NCBI GenBank assembly: GCA_029204225.1
Contig: CM055109.1
Location: 2,530,938-2,594,937, forward strand
Length of the DNA stretch: 64,000 bases
Source of the DNA: Diphasiastrum complanatum
Taxonomy: Eukaryota > Streptophyta > Lycopodiopsida > Lycopodiales > Lycopodiaceae
Reading direction: 5' to 3'
The notes beneath the pieces were generated by a model that saw nothing but the letters and a program-made list of their open reading frames with translations, did not search any database and had not been told where the DNA came from. The position numbers and the translations under genes are program-made. Of this stretch, positions 56,000 through 64,000 are shown piece after piece (position 1 is the first letter of the stretch; the number at the start of each line of letters is the position of its first letter).

Positions 56000-56939
56000 T
56001 GACCTCCAAGAGTGACCTTGCTAATGACAGTTGAAGCAACGAATGGAACTGCCCACTATTGGTGAGCTGTTGCTGTGACTAGCTAAAGGTCCAACATTGT
56101 TTCTTCTCTGGAACATGTTCCCTTCATTGTTGCCTTGGTTGCCAAAACCTGTTTTTGTTGGAAATTTGTTCATGCTACTCGAGGCTTGGTTGGCATTTGA
56201 AGCTGAGTCCCCCCTTGAAAAGAAGCTCGGACTCGGTCTGGATCCACTAAATACTCTTGTTGAGGTTGCGGGAGCAGCTGGTGTCAATGTGCTCTCATAA
56301 TCACAAACCATTTCATCCGCTCGAATAGTTGAATTGAAATCATGGGGCATGTAGCTGTCTATTGCACGCCAGGTCCAAGATTGCATTCCAGACAGTAGGT
56401 AATGAGTTTTGTCCGCCTCGGACATATCTTCAATAACCCATACACTCTGTCTGAATTTATTGAGGTACTCTCGCAATGACCCTTTCTGTTTGAGCCCCGA
56501 TAATTCTGTCGTCAATCTCATGTGTGAATCCTTCGGTATGAACTCCTCTCGTAACGTGGCTTTGAATGCGTCCCATGTCTGGAAATGCATTCCTGCCATC
56601 CGATACCAATTTGTAGTGTAGCCCTAAAAATATGCTAATGCCAAGTCCGTTCTTTCTTCCTCAAGTGTTCATCAGATAGAAATAATGGTCTATGTGAAAC
56701 AACCAATCTTCCACAACTCGAATGTCACGCTCTCCTTTGAAAGTAGGTGGTGCTTTCACTTTGGTAGTCTTCCTTGGGCCTTCCGTGTTTCGCGCTCGTG
56801 GTTCTCTTGGTATCTGTGGAGGAGGCACCACTGCATTCCCCCTAGTTGCTTCCAACTCTTCAAACCTGGCGACGAGCTGTGTTAGCCCGTCTCTCATTTC
56901 TCTAGAAAGGTTAAATTGAGTAAGGTTCATGGTTCGCAA
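56000..56939 (-). pseudogene. gypsy gag with one zinc knuckle
   Basis: From 56939 down: a helical N-terminus (LTQLVARFEELEATRG), a basic linker, then PTFKGERDIRVVEDWLFHID. After a short break, MAGMHFQTWDAFKATLREEF, SLREYLNKFRQSVWVIEDMS and a Ser/Asn-rich tail follow, ending IRCFNCH. The knuckle continues to about 55995 (CFNCH, stop, then HSWRSC). This is the Ty3-type gag (retrotrans_gag) fold region. Stops at about 56645 and 56021 break it. Confidence 0.88.
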
Positions 56940-57239
56940 GGATGTTTGCCATTCTTTCCTTTCTGTTTCGCGTCCTTCTTCACCTCGCTAAGCATAGCCG
57001 TCATTGCGCAAAGTATTGCCGCATCTTCACTTCAAAGAGGTCCTGTTGCGCCTCTGGCAAGGGTTCATCTCTTGGTGTAGGTTCAGAAGGGCCACCCATC
57101 TCTTCTTGGAGAGGCATCACTATGGAGTGCATACGCTCTTTCTTTATCGACTTGGACCTGGTGCCATCTCAATGCATGTGAGAGCTGTATTCTCGAGCCA
57201 GCTCTTCTCCGTCCGTCAATGCTCGTAACTCTTCAAGGT

Positions 57240-58066
57240 GGTCCTCCATTATAGTCATAGGTGTACTTCCAACAGATTATCGCCTCAATCCTTTTTATAT
57301 TTGAAACTCTCCCTTCTGTAGGCCGGGCCCCACAGCTCTCTTTTCTTCTTCATCAAATCAGCTTCAGTGAAAATATCCCCTCCTCAAACTTAGCATGCCC
57401 ACATCACTTGAGAGCCAAGTAGGAACTAGGTCATTTGTGTCCAAGCAAGCACACAACAAACGGAACATACCAACCAAAGCAAACACAGAGGATCCCTCTC
57501 AAGCCACAAACCCCCTGAGACCGGACGTAGGACCTTTGCCTAACTGCGCCCACACAAATCTATCACAGAATTAGCCCATGGGAAAACATCCATCCAACCA
57601 TCCGTGCTTTCACCATTAAGCAGCACATTGCCTCAGTCACGCCCCACCACTTTTTGGTCGATAGCCCCTATAGCTAAACGATCGGCAGCTATCCCGCACT
57701 GGCAGCTAACCACCCGTGCTTTAAACCCGAATTCGAACAGCATCTCTGTATCAATGGTTAACCCATACAGTTCGAATATGTCGCCTCGCACCCCACAAGG
57801 TACAGACCGTGCTTTCACCTACCTAGGCAGCACTTTGCCTCATCCGTCCTACGTGCAGACAGCGCCAAGCCCAAACCACGAGAACTGACCGTGCTTACAC
57901 CTCGAGGGCAGCACTTTGACTCATCAAGTCCCCCGTTCTGTCGACCACCCCGACCGTGGACGCACCCGTGCTTACACTGTGGGCAACACCTTGTGCAACG
58001 GTTGTCCTGACAAATTCCAAAATGTGGCCATCCTTGTGAGACTTGCGTAGCTGACCGGCTAGTCGG
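57240..58066 (-). other. leader of the gag-protease element
   Basis: No coding frame of note. 57600-58066 is nearly the same as the leader at 34440-34899 and contains one unit of the repeat amplified at 40.5 kb (TAGCTAAACGATCGGCAGCT). Confidence 0.7.
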
Positions 58067-58079
58067 CTCTGATACCACA
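58067..58079 (-). promoter_or_regulatory. primer-binding site, iMet-tRNA type
   Basis: The minus strand reads TGTGGTATCAGAGCC just after the LTR end GGCGCAACA. Confidence 0.92.
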
Positions 58080-58998
58080 TGTTGCGCCGGCACCTCAAAG
58101 GGCGCTGGGACTTGAGCGGTTTTCCCAACACGCGCTTAAGTCTAACATTCATCCATCATGCACTTACGTAAAAGCCAACTCAGAAACGTAACAAGCTTAA
58201 CCATTCAAACTTAAGAAAACTGGAATTCCAACCAACCCGAAAGCCAACTCAGAATCTGTCTCCAAAAGGTAACCAAAGGCAAAGACAAGCCACACATGAA
58301 ACCCAAGGCATGGTGGTCGCCAAACTGACCAATTGGCATAGCGGCAAGCCCCATGTCGATGACAGGGACCCTTAGGCGCCAGCGACGCAAAAAGGTTGTA
58401 GTAAGGGTCCTTCCACTTGGACAAGTCCCGGAGGCGAAGCCGAAATGGTAATCATCCCCAAGGATCAACTTTATTAGATTTGGAAGAGGTTACATTCATA
58501 CATAGACTGACCGGTCTCGGGGCCACCAACATGTGCTGGGCATTGTGCCTGGCTCGTGCTGGTAGAGGGAGCTGAGACCTGGCGACTGGATTCTTGGCGC
58601 TGGTTGAGCTGCCCAAGTTTCTGTCTGCCAGACTCCCCCTATAGTTCTGCTGTAATTCGGCACACCCCCTTTGGTTTGAAACATAGTGCTTTCTGGTAAA
58701 GCACGCTTTTTAGGACTTAGTTTTTATTTTGCTGATTAAGCCGGGCAAGCCTGGTAGAATCAGTCTGGCTCCCGGACAAGGGTCTCGGGAGTCGTCCCGG
58801 TGGCCGAATCAACTTGCTTTCCTGACTAGGCCATGACTCGAGCTCCGGAGCTAGCTCGTGACTTGTGACTACTTGACTGGCTCACCACAGGTCGGAGGCT
58901 CAGTCCTTGACATTCTAACTTGCTCTGGGACCTTAGAGAGTGTCACCCTTGTGAGTCTTATAGGGCACGCTGGGTGCACCCGAGTTAGCTTTACAAGA
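58080..58998 (-). repeat. 5' LTR of the gag-protease element
   Basis: 919 bp, partner of 53757-54675. The outermost CA of the pair is GA here (58997-58998). Confidence 0.94.
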
Positions 58999-59003
58999 AA
59001 TGG

Positions 59004-59520
59004 CTTTCGTGATCACTGACTAGTTCCACCGGGCATCCGAAGTCACAATGATATTTTCATAAAGGAGCTTGGCAGTGGTCCTAGCATCAGCTACTCTTAC
59101 TGCCTTGGCTTCGACCCATTTGGTGAGGTAGTTTGTGGCTACGATTATGTATCGAGCCTGGGAACTCCTTGCTGCAAGGTGAATTGGACCAATATAATCC
59201 AATCCCCATTTTTCGAATGGTGCTTGGGCTAAGACTGGGTGTAGTAGATCATAGTTCAATCTCGTTGGTCTCCTCGCCCTTTGGCACACATTGCACTTTT
59301 TCAAGTATTCCTCCGTGTCTTTATGAATCATTGGCAGGATCTTGCGAACTGTAATGTCAGATCCAAAATGACCTCCACCCATGCCTTCATGTGAAAGCGA
59401 AATGATCTGGGTGGTCTCATGAGGAAGAATACACCACCGAAGAATTCTGTCTGGACCTCTTCAGTACAACTGGACGACAATCAGCTGATAAGGTCTAACC
59501 TTCAAGATCAATTTCCGCTG
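59004..59520 (-). pseudogene. gypsy integrase, N-terminal half
   Basis: The minus-strand frame 59020-59382 shows the zinc-binding H-H-C-C domain end (GGGHFGSDITVRKIL, then KKCNVCQRARRP) and the core (PFEKWGLDYIGPIHL with the first catalytic Asp, then YLTKWVEAKAV). The second Asp region reads IVTSDARWN and is followed by a stop near 59023. The frame is then cut by the nested element. It joins the part at 53100-53756. Confidence 0.92.
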
Positions 59521-59617
59521 TTCCGCCTTTGGTAGTGAGTTTTCTGGTTGGACCCGCATTAGATATTCAACAATATCGACAGCCCATTCTGGTACTGTAT
59601 CCACGTAAAATAAGGCA
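59521..59617 (-). pseudogene. end of gypsy RNase H
   Basis: 97 bp match 100-170 and its neighbourhood in the first gypsy copy (VDTVPEWAVDIVEYLMR region). At 59617 the match jumps to position 2560 of that copy. Confidence 0.85.
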
Positions 59618-61573
59618 ATTCGACGCCAACTGGAGGTTCTGTGGGATTGTTTCGTTTTTGCTCTTTTTCCTCCTCTTGTGCTTTTTGTACCCAGTGTCTT
59701 ATTTTCTGGTACTGTCTTCTCTCATCTCTCACATTTGGATATGGTGCTGAAGTTGAGGGTTGGTCGTCAGTGACCGATGGTGGTGGTGAGGGAGCCACTT
59801 CCTTTCTCTTCTATGCTCGCGTAACAGCTAACACAGGAGCATGGTCTTGTCGACCTTTCAATGGCATCTCCGCTGGAACTGTTGGTTGCTGTATGGCAAT
59901 GAGGTTAAGAGGTGAACTGATTCCAGTTTTAAATGGACAATTCTTGAAACAGTGTCCATAACCGCAATCATGACAGGAGGTTGTATATTGTCCCTTGTAG
60001 AGACATTCTACAATTCTGTTTCCCTCGCCGCATCCATAGCAGCCATAATTTCTTCCACCTTGACGTTGAGTTTGAGCTGCATAGGCCGAAACATATTCAT
60101 TTATGGCAGGATCCATAAATGGTTCATCTGGTCTGTACCACTTCTGCTGCTCAGGTTGAGGTGGCATTTGCATTTCTTGTTCCACTGCTGTCAGGTTTAT
60201 ATGGGCCACTTGTTGATTGGCTGGCCCTGATGGAGTAGGTAAGGCCATGTGTTGTGGTTGATTGGGTGCGCCGTACCTTGGTACCACGTTAGGCGCCCCT
60301 TTATGATAAGGATAAGAAGTCTGATAAGGACTTTTCTTTTGTTGAACAACCCTAGGGTTAAACGGTCAAAATGTTGTATCGTGTGATGTTGCATTGTACA
60401 GATGGCAGAATCTATGTGTCAGTCTCAGAATTTGCTTTAGGACTGGACACTCGTTCATTGTATGGTTTTGCTTGCATACTAAACACCATACATTTTCTCA
60501 TCAAGGATACTGCAGCTGGTTTGATTCCGGTTGATGTGGAGTTACTGCTACAGTTCCTTGTAAGGCCTTCAGTTTCTGGTCAAACTATGCCGTAAGTTGC
60601 TCCATCTGTTGTTTGTGTAATTTTGTCATTTGCTCCAACAGCAGTTCTGTGGATAGAGCGGATGCGTTTGATGATGATGATGCGATCGAGGGAGTAGGAG
60701 TGTGGCTGGAAGGATATTCGTCATCAGATCTCTCATCCTCTTCCCTGATGGCATCTTCCATAGCTTCTTGCAGAGTAGCGTACTGCTCCCGTCGTTTCAG
60801 TTCTCTTCTGATGCTTCGCGGTAATCCGGCTAGAAACCACATAATCACCGCATGATCGGGAATCAGGACTGCACTGCACTCGGATCGTAGATGTTTGACC
60901 CGTTCAATATAGTCTCGGACCCTTTCTCGTTTTCCCATCTTGACTTTGCTCAACAGGAGAAACGGATCTTCTAAGAACTTCCTTGGCTTAAAGCGCGTAA
61001 TGAGAGCCATTTTAACCGCTTCCCAGGTGGATTTCTCTTTCTTTGACAGGTTGAAAAACCAATCCTGAGCCACTGCTAGTAAGGACATAGGAAATAGCAT
61101 CAACTTCTCCATAGGAGTCCGTTCATTGTAGATTTCACAAGCTTGCTCGTAAATCTAGAGGAATCGAATGGGATCTGATGATCCATCGTATTTTGGTACC
61201 TCCATCCGTGGTGCTCTCCGAACTGCATGCAAGGGTGCGACAGGTACGGGTTGGCCCATTGGATCCATTGGTGCTGGTTCCGGTTCTGCCTCTTGTTGCA
61301 CAGTTGCTAATCTGGGAAGGTGTGGTGCCTGATTTGTTATCCTTCGTGCTATTGATCGTCTCGATCTCAGATTCATCCAATGGTGGGTTTCAAAGTGATT
61401 GGATCTTGCTTATACAGTAGGATGCAGGCTGGATCTTCAAGGATCTGATCGATCTGCTCGGTCGGAATGAATTTTAGGCCTTTTACAGTGGTTTTTCCTT
61501 GATAACGTTTTACTCCTTGCACTGATTGACCTGAGATTTTGACAGTAGCTGGGTCTGATGCAGATCTTTCCAC
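59618..61573 (-). pseudogene. gypsy gag (best-preserved copy) and linker
   Basis: The gag N-terminus lies at 61573-61155 with one frame change (ending EVPKYDGSSDPIRFL, stop). The capsid-like body is an open frame of 175 codons at 60585-61112 (SLLAVAQDWFFNLSKKEKST; FKPRKFLEDPFLLLSKVKMG; RVRDYIERVKHLR; IRRELKRREQYATLQEAMED). Then come a Gln-rich spacer and a frame at 59811-60287 with CYGCGEGNRIVEC and CHDCGYGHCFKNC, two Cys clusters, one of which lacks the His. The 59559-59798 part is Pro/Thr-rich. Gag would bind genomic RNA and assemble the particle. Confidence 0.9.
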
Positions 61574-62670
61574 TGATTTGGTCTGCGAGGGTTATCTTGT
61601 GCGAGGGTTGGCAGTGCGAGGGTTCTTTAGCTATTTTTGCAGGTAAAAAACTTGATATCTTTCAGATCTCTGGGAAGTAACTCTCACAAGCTTCACAATA
61701 GTTGGATCTGGGTCAGATCTCACTGTAGAATTCTCTCCGAGAGTTAACTCTCGCAAGAAGTGAAAATTTTACTGTCTACGAGGGTTCAAAATCACTTTTT
61801 GTGCTTGATCTCCATCGGATCTTCATACTAACTCTCGCAGGCTTCATCACTGATCTAATTTGTCATTTGAAATCGATTGAGAGGGTCTATGAGAGTTCTT
61901 ACTAGAAGGATTTGCTGGACATTCACTTTTTAGTGACTTTTTAGCACTTGAATCCAATTTTCTGCTCACTGAAATCAAACTAACTCTCGCAAGCTCTTAT
62001 GTGTCCTGGTCTCACTAAGATGGAACTTCAGAATCCTCTACGAGAGTTCTTGACTACTACAACTGAAAATTTCATTGTCTGCGAGGGTTCACTGATACTT
62101 TTCCGTCTTTTTTTCACTGGGAACTCTCGCACAGGCACTTAATCATCAAACTAACTCTCGCAAGCTTCTCTGTGTCCTGGTCTCACTGAGATGGAACTTC
62201 GGAGGGCTCTGTGAGAATTCTTATGAAGATTTGAATTTTTTTGGATTTTTTCAAAGGTTTTTTGAATTTTTTATGATTTTTCTCTGATTCTTACAATATG
62301 CTTGGAACTAACCCTCGCAAGCTTCTATGCAGGTCTAGGACAGTACCCTGGAGCTGCTGCCAGTCATGCAAGGGTTAAGTCCCACTTATTCTGGAGATAT
62401 AAAAATTTGATGAGTTTTTTTGGCTCTTTTTCCCTCCAAAATGTAGATTGGTATGTTTTTTTGAGTTTTTTGGATGATTGGTTTGGGTTTCAAGCCCTTA
62501 GAGGTTGTTCATGGCCTCCTCTACCCTCTCACACCTCCTCCGCTAGTTGTGAACAGTCCAAACACAAAAAAATACAGAAAACTAACTCTAAACTCCCAAA
62601 AATCTACCTAAACTACTCTAAAAAGCAAGAAAATAACTAAAATGCAACTAAACTAGTTAGTGGAAACTAT
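61574..62670 (-). other. leader of the long gypsy element with AACTCTCGC/GCGAGGGTT array
   Basis: No coding frame. More than a dozen words of the form AACTCTCGCA(A/G)GC or TGCGAGGGTT occur between 61585 and 62330, plus T-rich runs near 62235-62280. It lies directly behind the primer-binding site. Confidence 0.75.
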
Positions 62671-62687
62671 TCCCGGCAACGGCACCA
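62671..62687 (-). promoter_or_regulatory. primer-binding site, tRNA-Asp type
   Basis: The plus strand reads TCCCGGCAACGGCACCA, which differs by one or two bases from the 3' end of plant tRNA-Asp (CCCCGGCAACGGCGCCA). On the minus strand it starts TGGTGCCGTTGCC, one base after an LTR end CCCCACA. tRNA-Asp primers are known from Athila/Tat-type gypsy elements. Confidence 0.8.
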
Positions 62688-62688
62688 C

Positions 62689-63509
62689 TGTGGGGTTGAA
62701 GATCTCTCGTAGTATAGCCCTTCTGCCTGTCAACAAAGGTTAGATCACTGGATATGTGCCTAACTATGCATAGATGCTACTTTTAGTTAATTTCCTACTT
62801 TCTCCCTTAACTCTACTCACCACTATACTACCTCTTTTTTTACTCTACTCCTCTACACTAACATTCATCATAGTTTGGTTGAAGGGAAGGAATGGAGAAG
62901 AAGAGATTGAGAAGAGAAGAGAAAGAGAGAGAAAGAGAGTGAGGGTGGAGGTTAGCTCAAATGCTCCTTATGCTTGCTAATGGAAAAACATTCACTATGG
63001 CAAACAATAAACATGGAAATAGAAAGCAATAGAAAACACAGCCAAGAGCAATGGCAAGTAGTGAACAACAAATGAGGATGCTTCTCTTCCAAAAATGGTA
63101 GACTTTCCTCCTTCTCATTAAGCATGGAAATAGTGTACAAATGGTGTCTTTTTATAATATGGGGAAGGCCCTTGCCCCTCAATCTTATTGGCTAATATTC
63201 ATAATGATCCTAACCATTCATCTTGGACCCAACTTGATCCAAGGGTCCACAAAAAGTACATTAGAAATCACAAGATTTATGTGAGTCTCAGTTTGGACCC
63301 AACTCTAAAAAGTGATATCTAAGTTTAAAAATGACATTGGGCCTCTAGTTTTATTTTAATTACAAGGCCCAAGTCAAGTTTATTTTATTTACAACTTCAA
63401 TTGCGTGCTCATTGGGCCATGGGCTTATACATGCAGGATGCCATGCCCTCGCAACACATTTTATTGGAGGATTTTATTTATTTTCACTTTGTTGGGTATA
63501 CCCCCAACA
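62689..63509 (-). repeat. 5' LTR of the long gypsy element
   Basis: The minus-strand start is TGTTGGGGGTATACCC at 63509 and the end CAACCCCACA at 62689 (821 bp). A TATAAAAAG box lies near 63147-63155 (minus) and a GA-rich tract at 62890-62945. The upper 513 bases are shared with 48679-49178. Confidence 0.75.
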
Positions 63510-63761
63510 TCGGGTGGCCTGCAAGGTTTTCAAACCCAATTTGATAGGTTCAAGGGTATGGTCTCAACTGAGTTGGCAAAGGCCAAAGAAACTATTAAAT
63601 TTTATGAAATAGTTGCCTCTCAAGTGTTGGAGTCCAACCCACAAATCTCTGTTTCATTGATGCCACAATTCTCATCTCAACAACAAGAGCAAGCAAGATT
63701 GGCTACATGTTTTGATTCAAGCATGGAACAGGGTGGAGTCCCAGAAGTGGAAGAAGTATAA
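63510..63761 (+). pseudogene. large extra ORF, copy 3 fragment (plus strand)
   Basis: Directly after the LTR, the plus strand reads FQTQFDRFKGMVSTELAKAK, ETIKFYE and, further on, PQFSSQQQEQARLA, ending GVPEVEEV. This matches the helix block of copy 2 (YQAEFNKYRTSATQELAQAK, then QALKACQ, then a Pro-rich and Gln-rich part; 49930-50090 minus). Coding starts exactly at the LTR border, so the LTR interrupted this copy. Confidence 0.65.
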
Positions 63762-64000
63762 CTAGTTCCACATGCAACGCAATCAGGTCCATCTACCTTA
63801 AGAACATGACCCCTCTTTAGAAGACCAATCAACATCGAGGACCAGATGCAGAGCTTCTTAATGCAAGGGTGGGTCATCAAATTTAAGACCTAAAATAGAG
63901 ACCGACAAAGAGTTGGATAAGTTACCCGCATTGGGAGAGCAGTCGACCTGGAAAGCTATAGTTTTTGAGAAAACTCTAGAATCAATCAAGATTTATGTGG
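63762..64000 (+). other. continuation of extra-ORF copy 3 or flank
   Basis: Stops in all frames. One reading gives RPINIEDQMQSFLMQGWVI, possibly the decayed continuation, but no clear counterpart was found. The window ends here. Confidence 0.3.

Larger units (their letters stand above)
53757..58998 (-). mobile_element. gag-protease LTR element without RT or integrase, complete ends
   Basis: LTRs of exactly equal length (919 bp; 53757-54675 and 58080-58998) are flanked by AATGG (53752-53756 and 58999-59003). On the minus strand a PBS follows the upper LTR and a polypurine tract (GAGGGGAGGA, 54676-54685) precedes the lower one. Inside, gag and a protease-like domain are followed directly by the 3' end, with no RT, RNase H or integrase. 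It is therefore a non-autonomous gag-PR element. LTR ends (TGTTGTAAAGCT...; ...GGCGCAACA) and leader are related to the T family. It was inserted inside the integrase of the surrounding gypsy element. Confidence 0.94.
48679..63509 (-). mobile_element. long gypsy element with tRNA-Asp-type PBS and extra 3' ORF (proposed unit)
   Basis: Read down from 63509: LTR, PBS (62671-62687), leader with motif array, gag (61573-60585), Cys clusters, a fused linker/RNase H scar at 59617, integrase (59382-59005), a 5.2-kb nested element, integrase end (53756-53100), spacer, extra ORF (52304-49185), and LTR copy (49178-48679). The two LTR stretches are direct repeats in the same orientation (about 500 bp shared), and both contain a minus-strand TATAAAAAG box. 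The order matches copy 1 at 26544-33600. Weak points: the left LTR copy is shorter than the right (its inner U5 side is missing), and no clear PPT precedes it. The LTRs could therefore be separate insertions. Confidence 0.65.

Noticed and set aside
62671-62750. A tRNA-Asp gene
   Set aside because: Only a 3'-end match and scattered similarities in the wrong order. It is a primer-binding site.

Overview
The window reads as nuclear DNA of a land plant with a large, repeat-loaded genome. Reasons: plant-type Ty1/copia and Ty3/gypsy LTR retrotransposons fill about 90% of it. Their primer-binding sites match plant initiator-methionine and aspartate tRNAs. The one ordinary gene is a plant-specific Euonymus-lectin (EUL) gene with short canonical GT-AG introns. 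I cannot name the species. No prokaryotic gene, CRISPR array, tRNA gene or rRNA gene was found.

Layout. 1-4274: decayed minus-strand gypsy gag-pol. 4275-5610: minus-strand copia gag/protease fragment. 5611-12095: plus-strand copia pol remnant split by a 5.5-kb non-coding LTR element (5722-11195, TSD AGATC). 13035-15234: two-domain EUL lectin gene (minus), with 5'UTR and a promoter holding an ABRE-type G-box. 16304-20989: microsatellite, decayed ORF, CTA/TAG-rich DNA and a gypsy LTR. 20990-25619: two joined copia fragments. 25620-26175: gypsy integrase piece. 26544-33600: 3' half of a minus-strand gypsy element (3'LTR, PPT, a large extra ORF, a tandem array, integrase). 34140-37349: LTRs of a second non-coding family, one nested in another. 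37350-47045: minus-strand copia element split by a 5.1-kb non-coding LTR element (39007-44140, TSD CATAC). 47050-48600: small copia scraps. 48679-63509: a long minus-strand gypsy element with a tRNA-Asp-type PBS, gag, internally deleted pol, integrase and the same kind of extra ORF. Its integrase is split by a 5.2-kb gag-protease element (53757-58998, TSD AATGG). 63510-end: a third piece of the extra ORF, on the plus strand.

How the parts work together. The retroelements form nested layers: coding elements supply gag, protease, reverse transcriptase and integrase, while several short elements keep only LTRs, PBS and PPT and would have to be mobilised in trans. Nearly all coding parts carry stops or frameshifts and are annotated as pseudogenes. 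The most unusual item is the roughly 1,000-residue extra ORF with a coiled coil and conserved N- and C-terminal segments. It is present three times, and in two copies it lies between integrase and the 3'LTR. I do not recognise the family.

All similarities were judged by eye within this window; no database search was possible.
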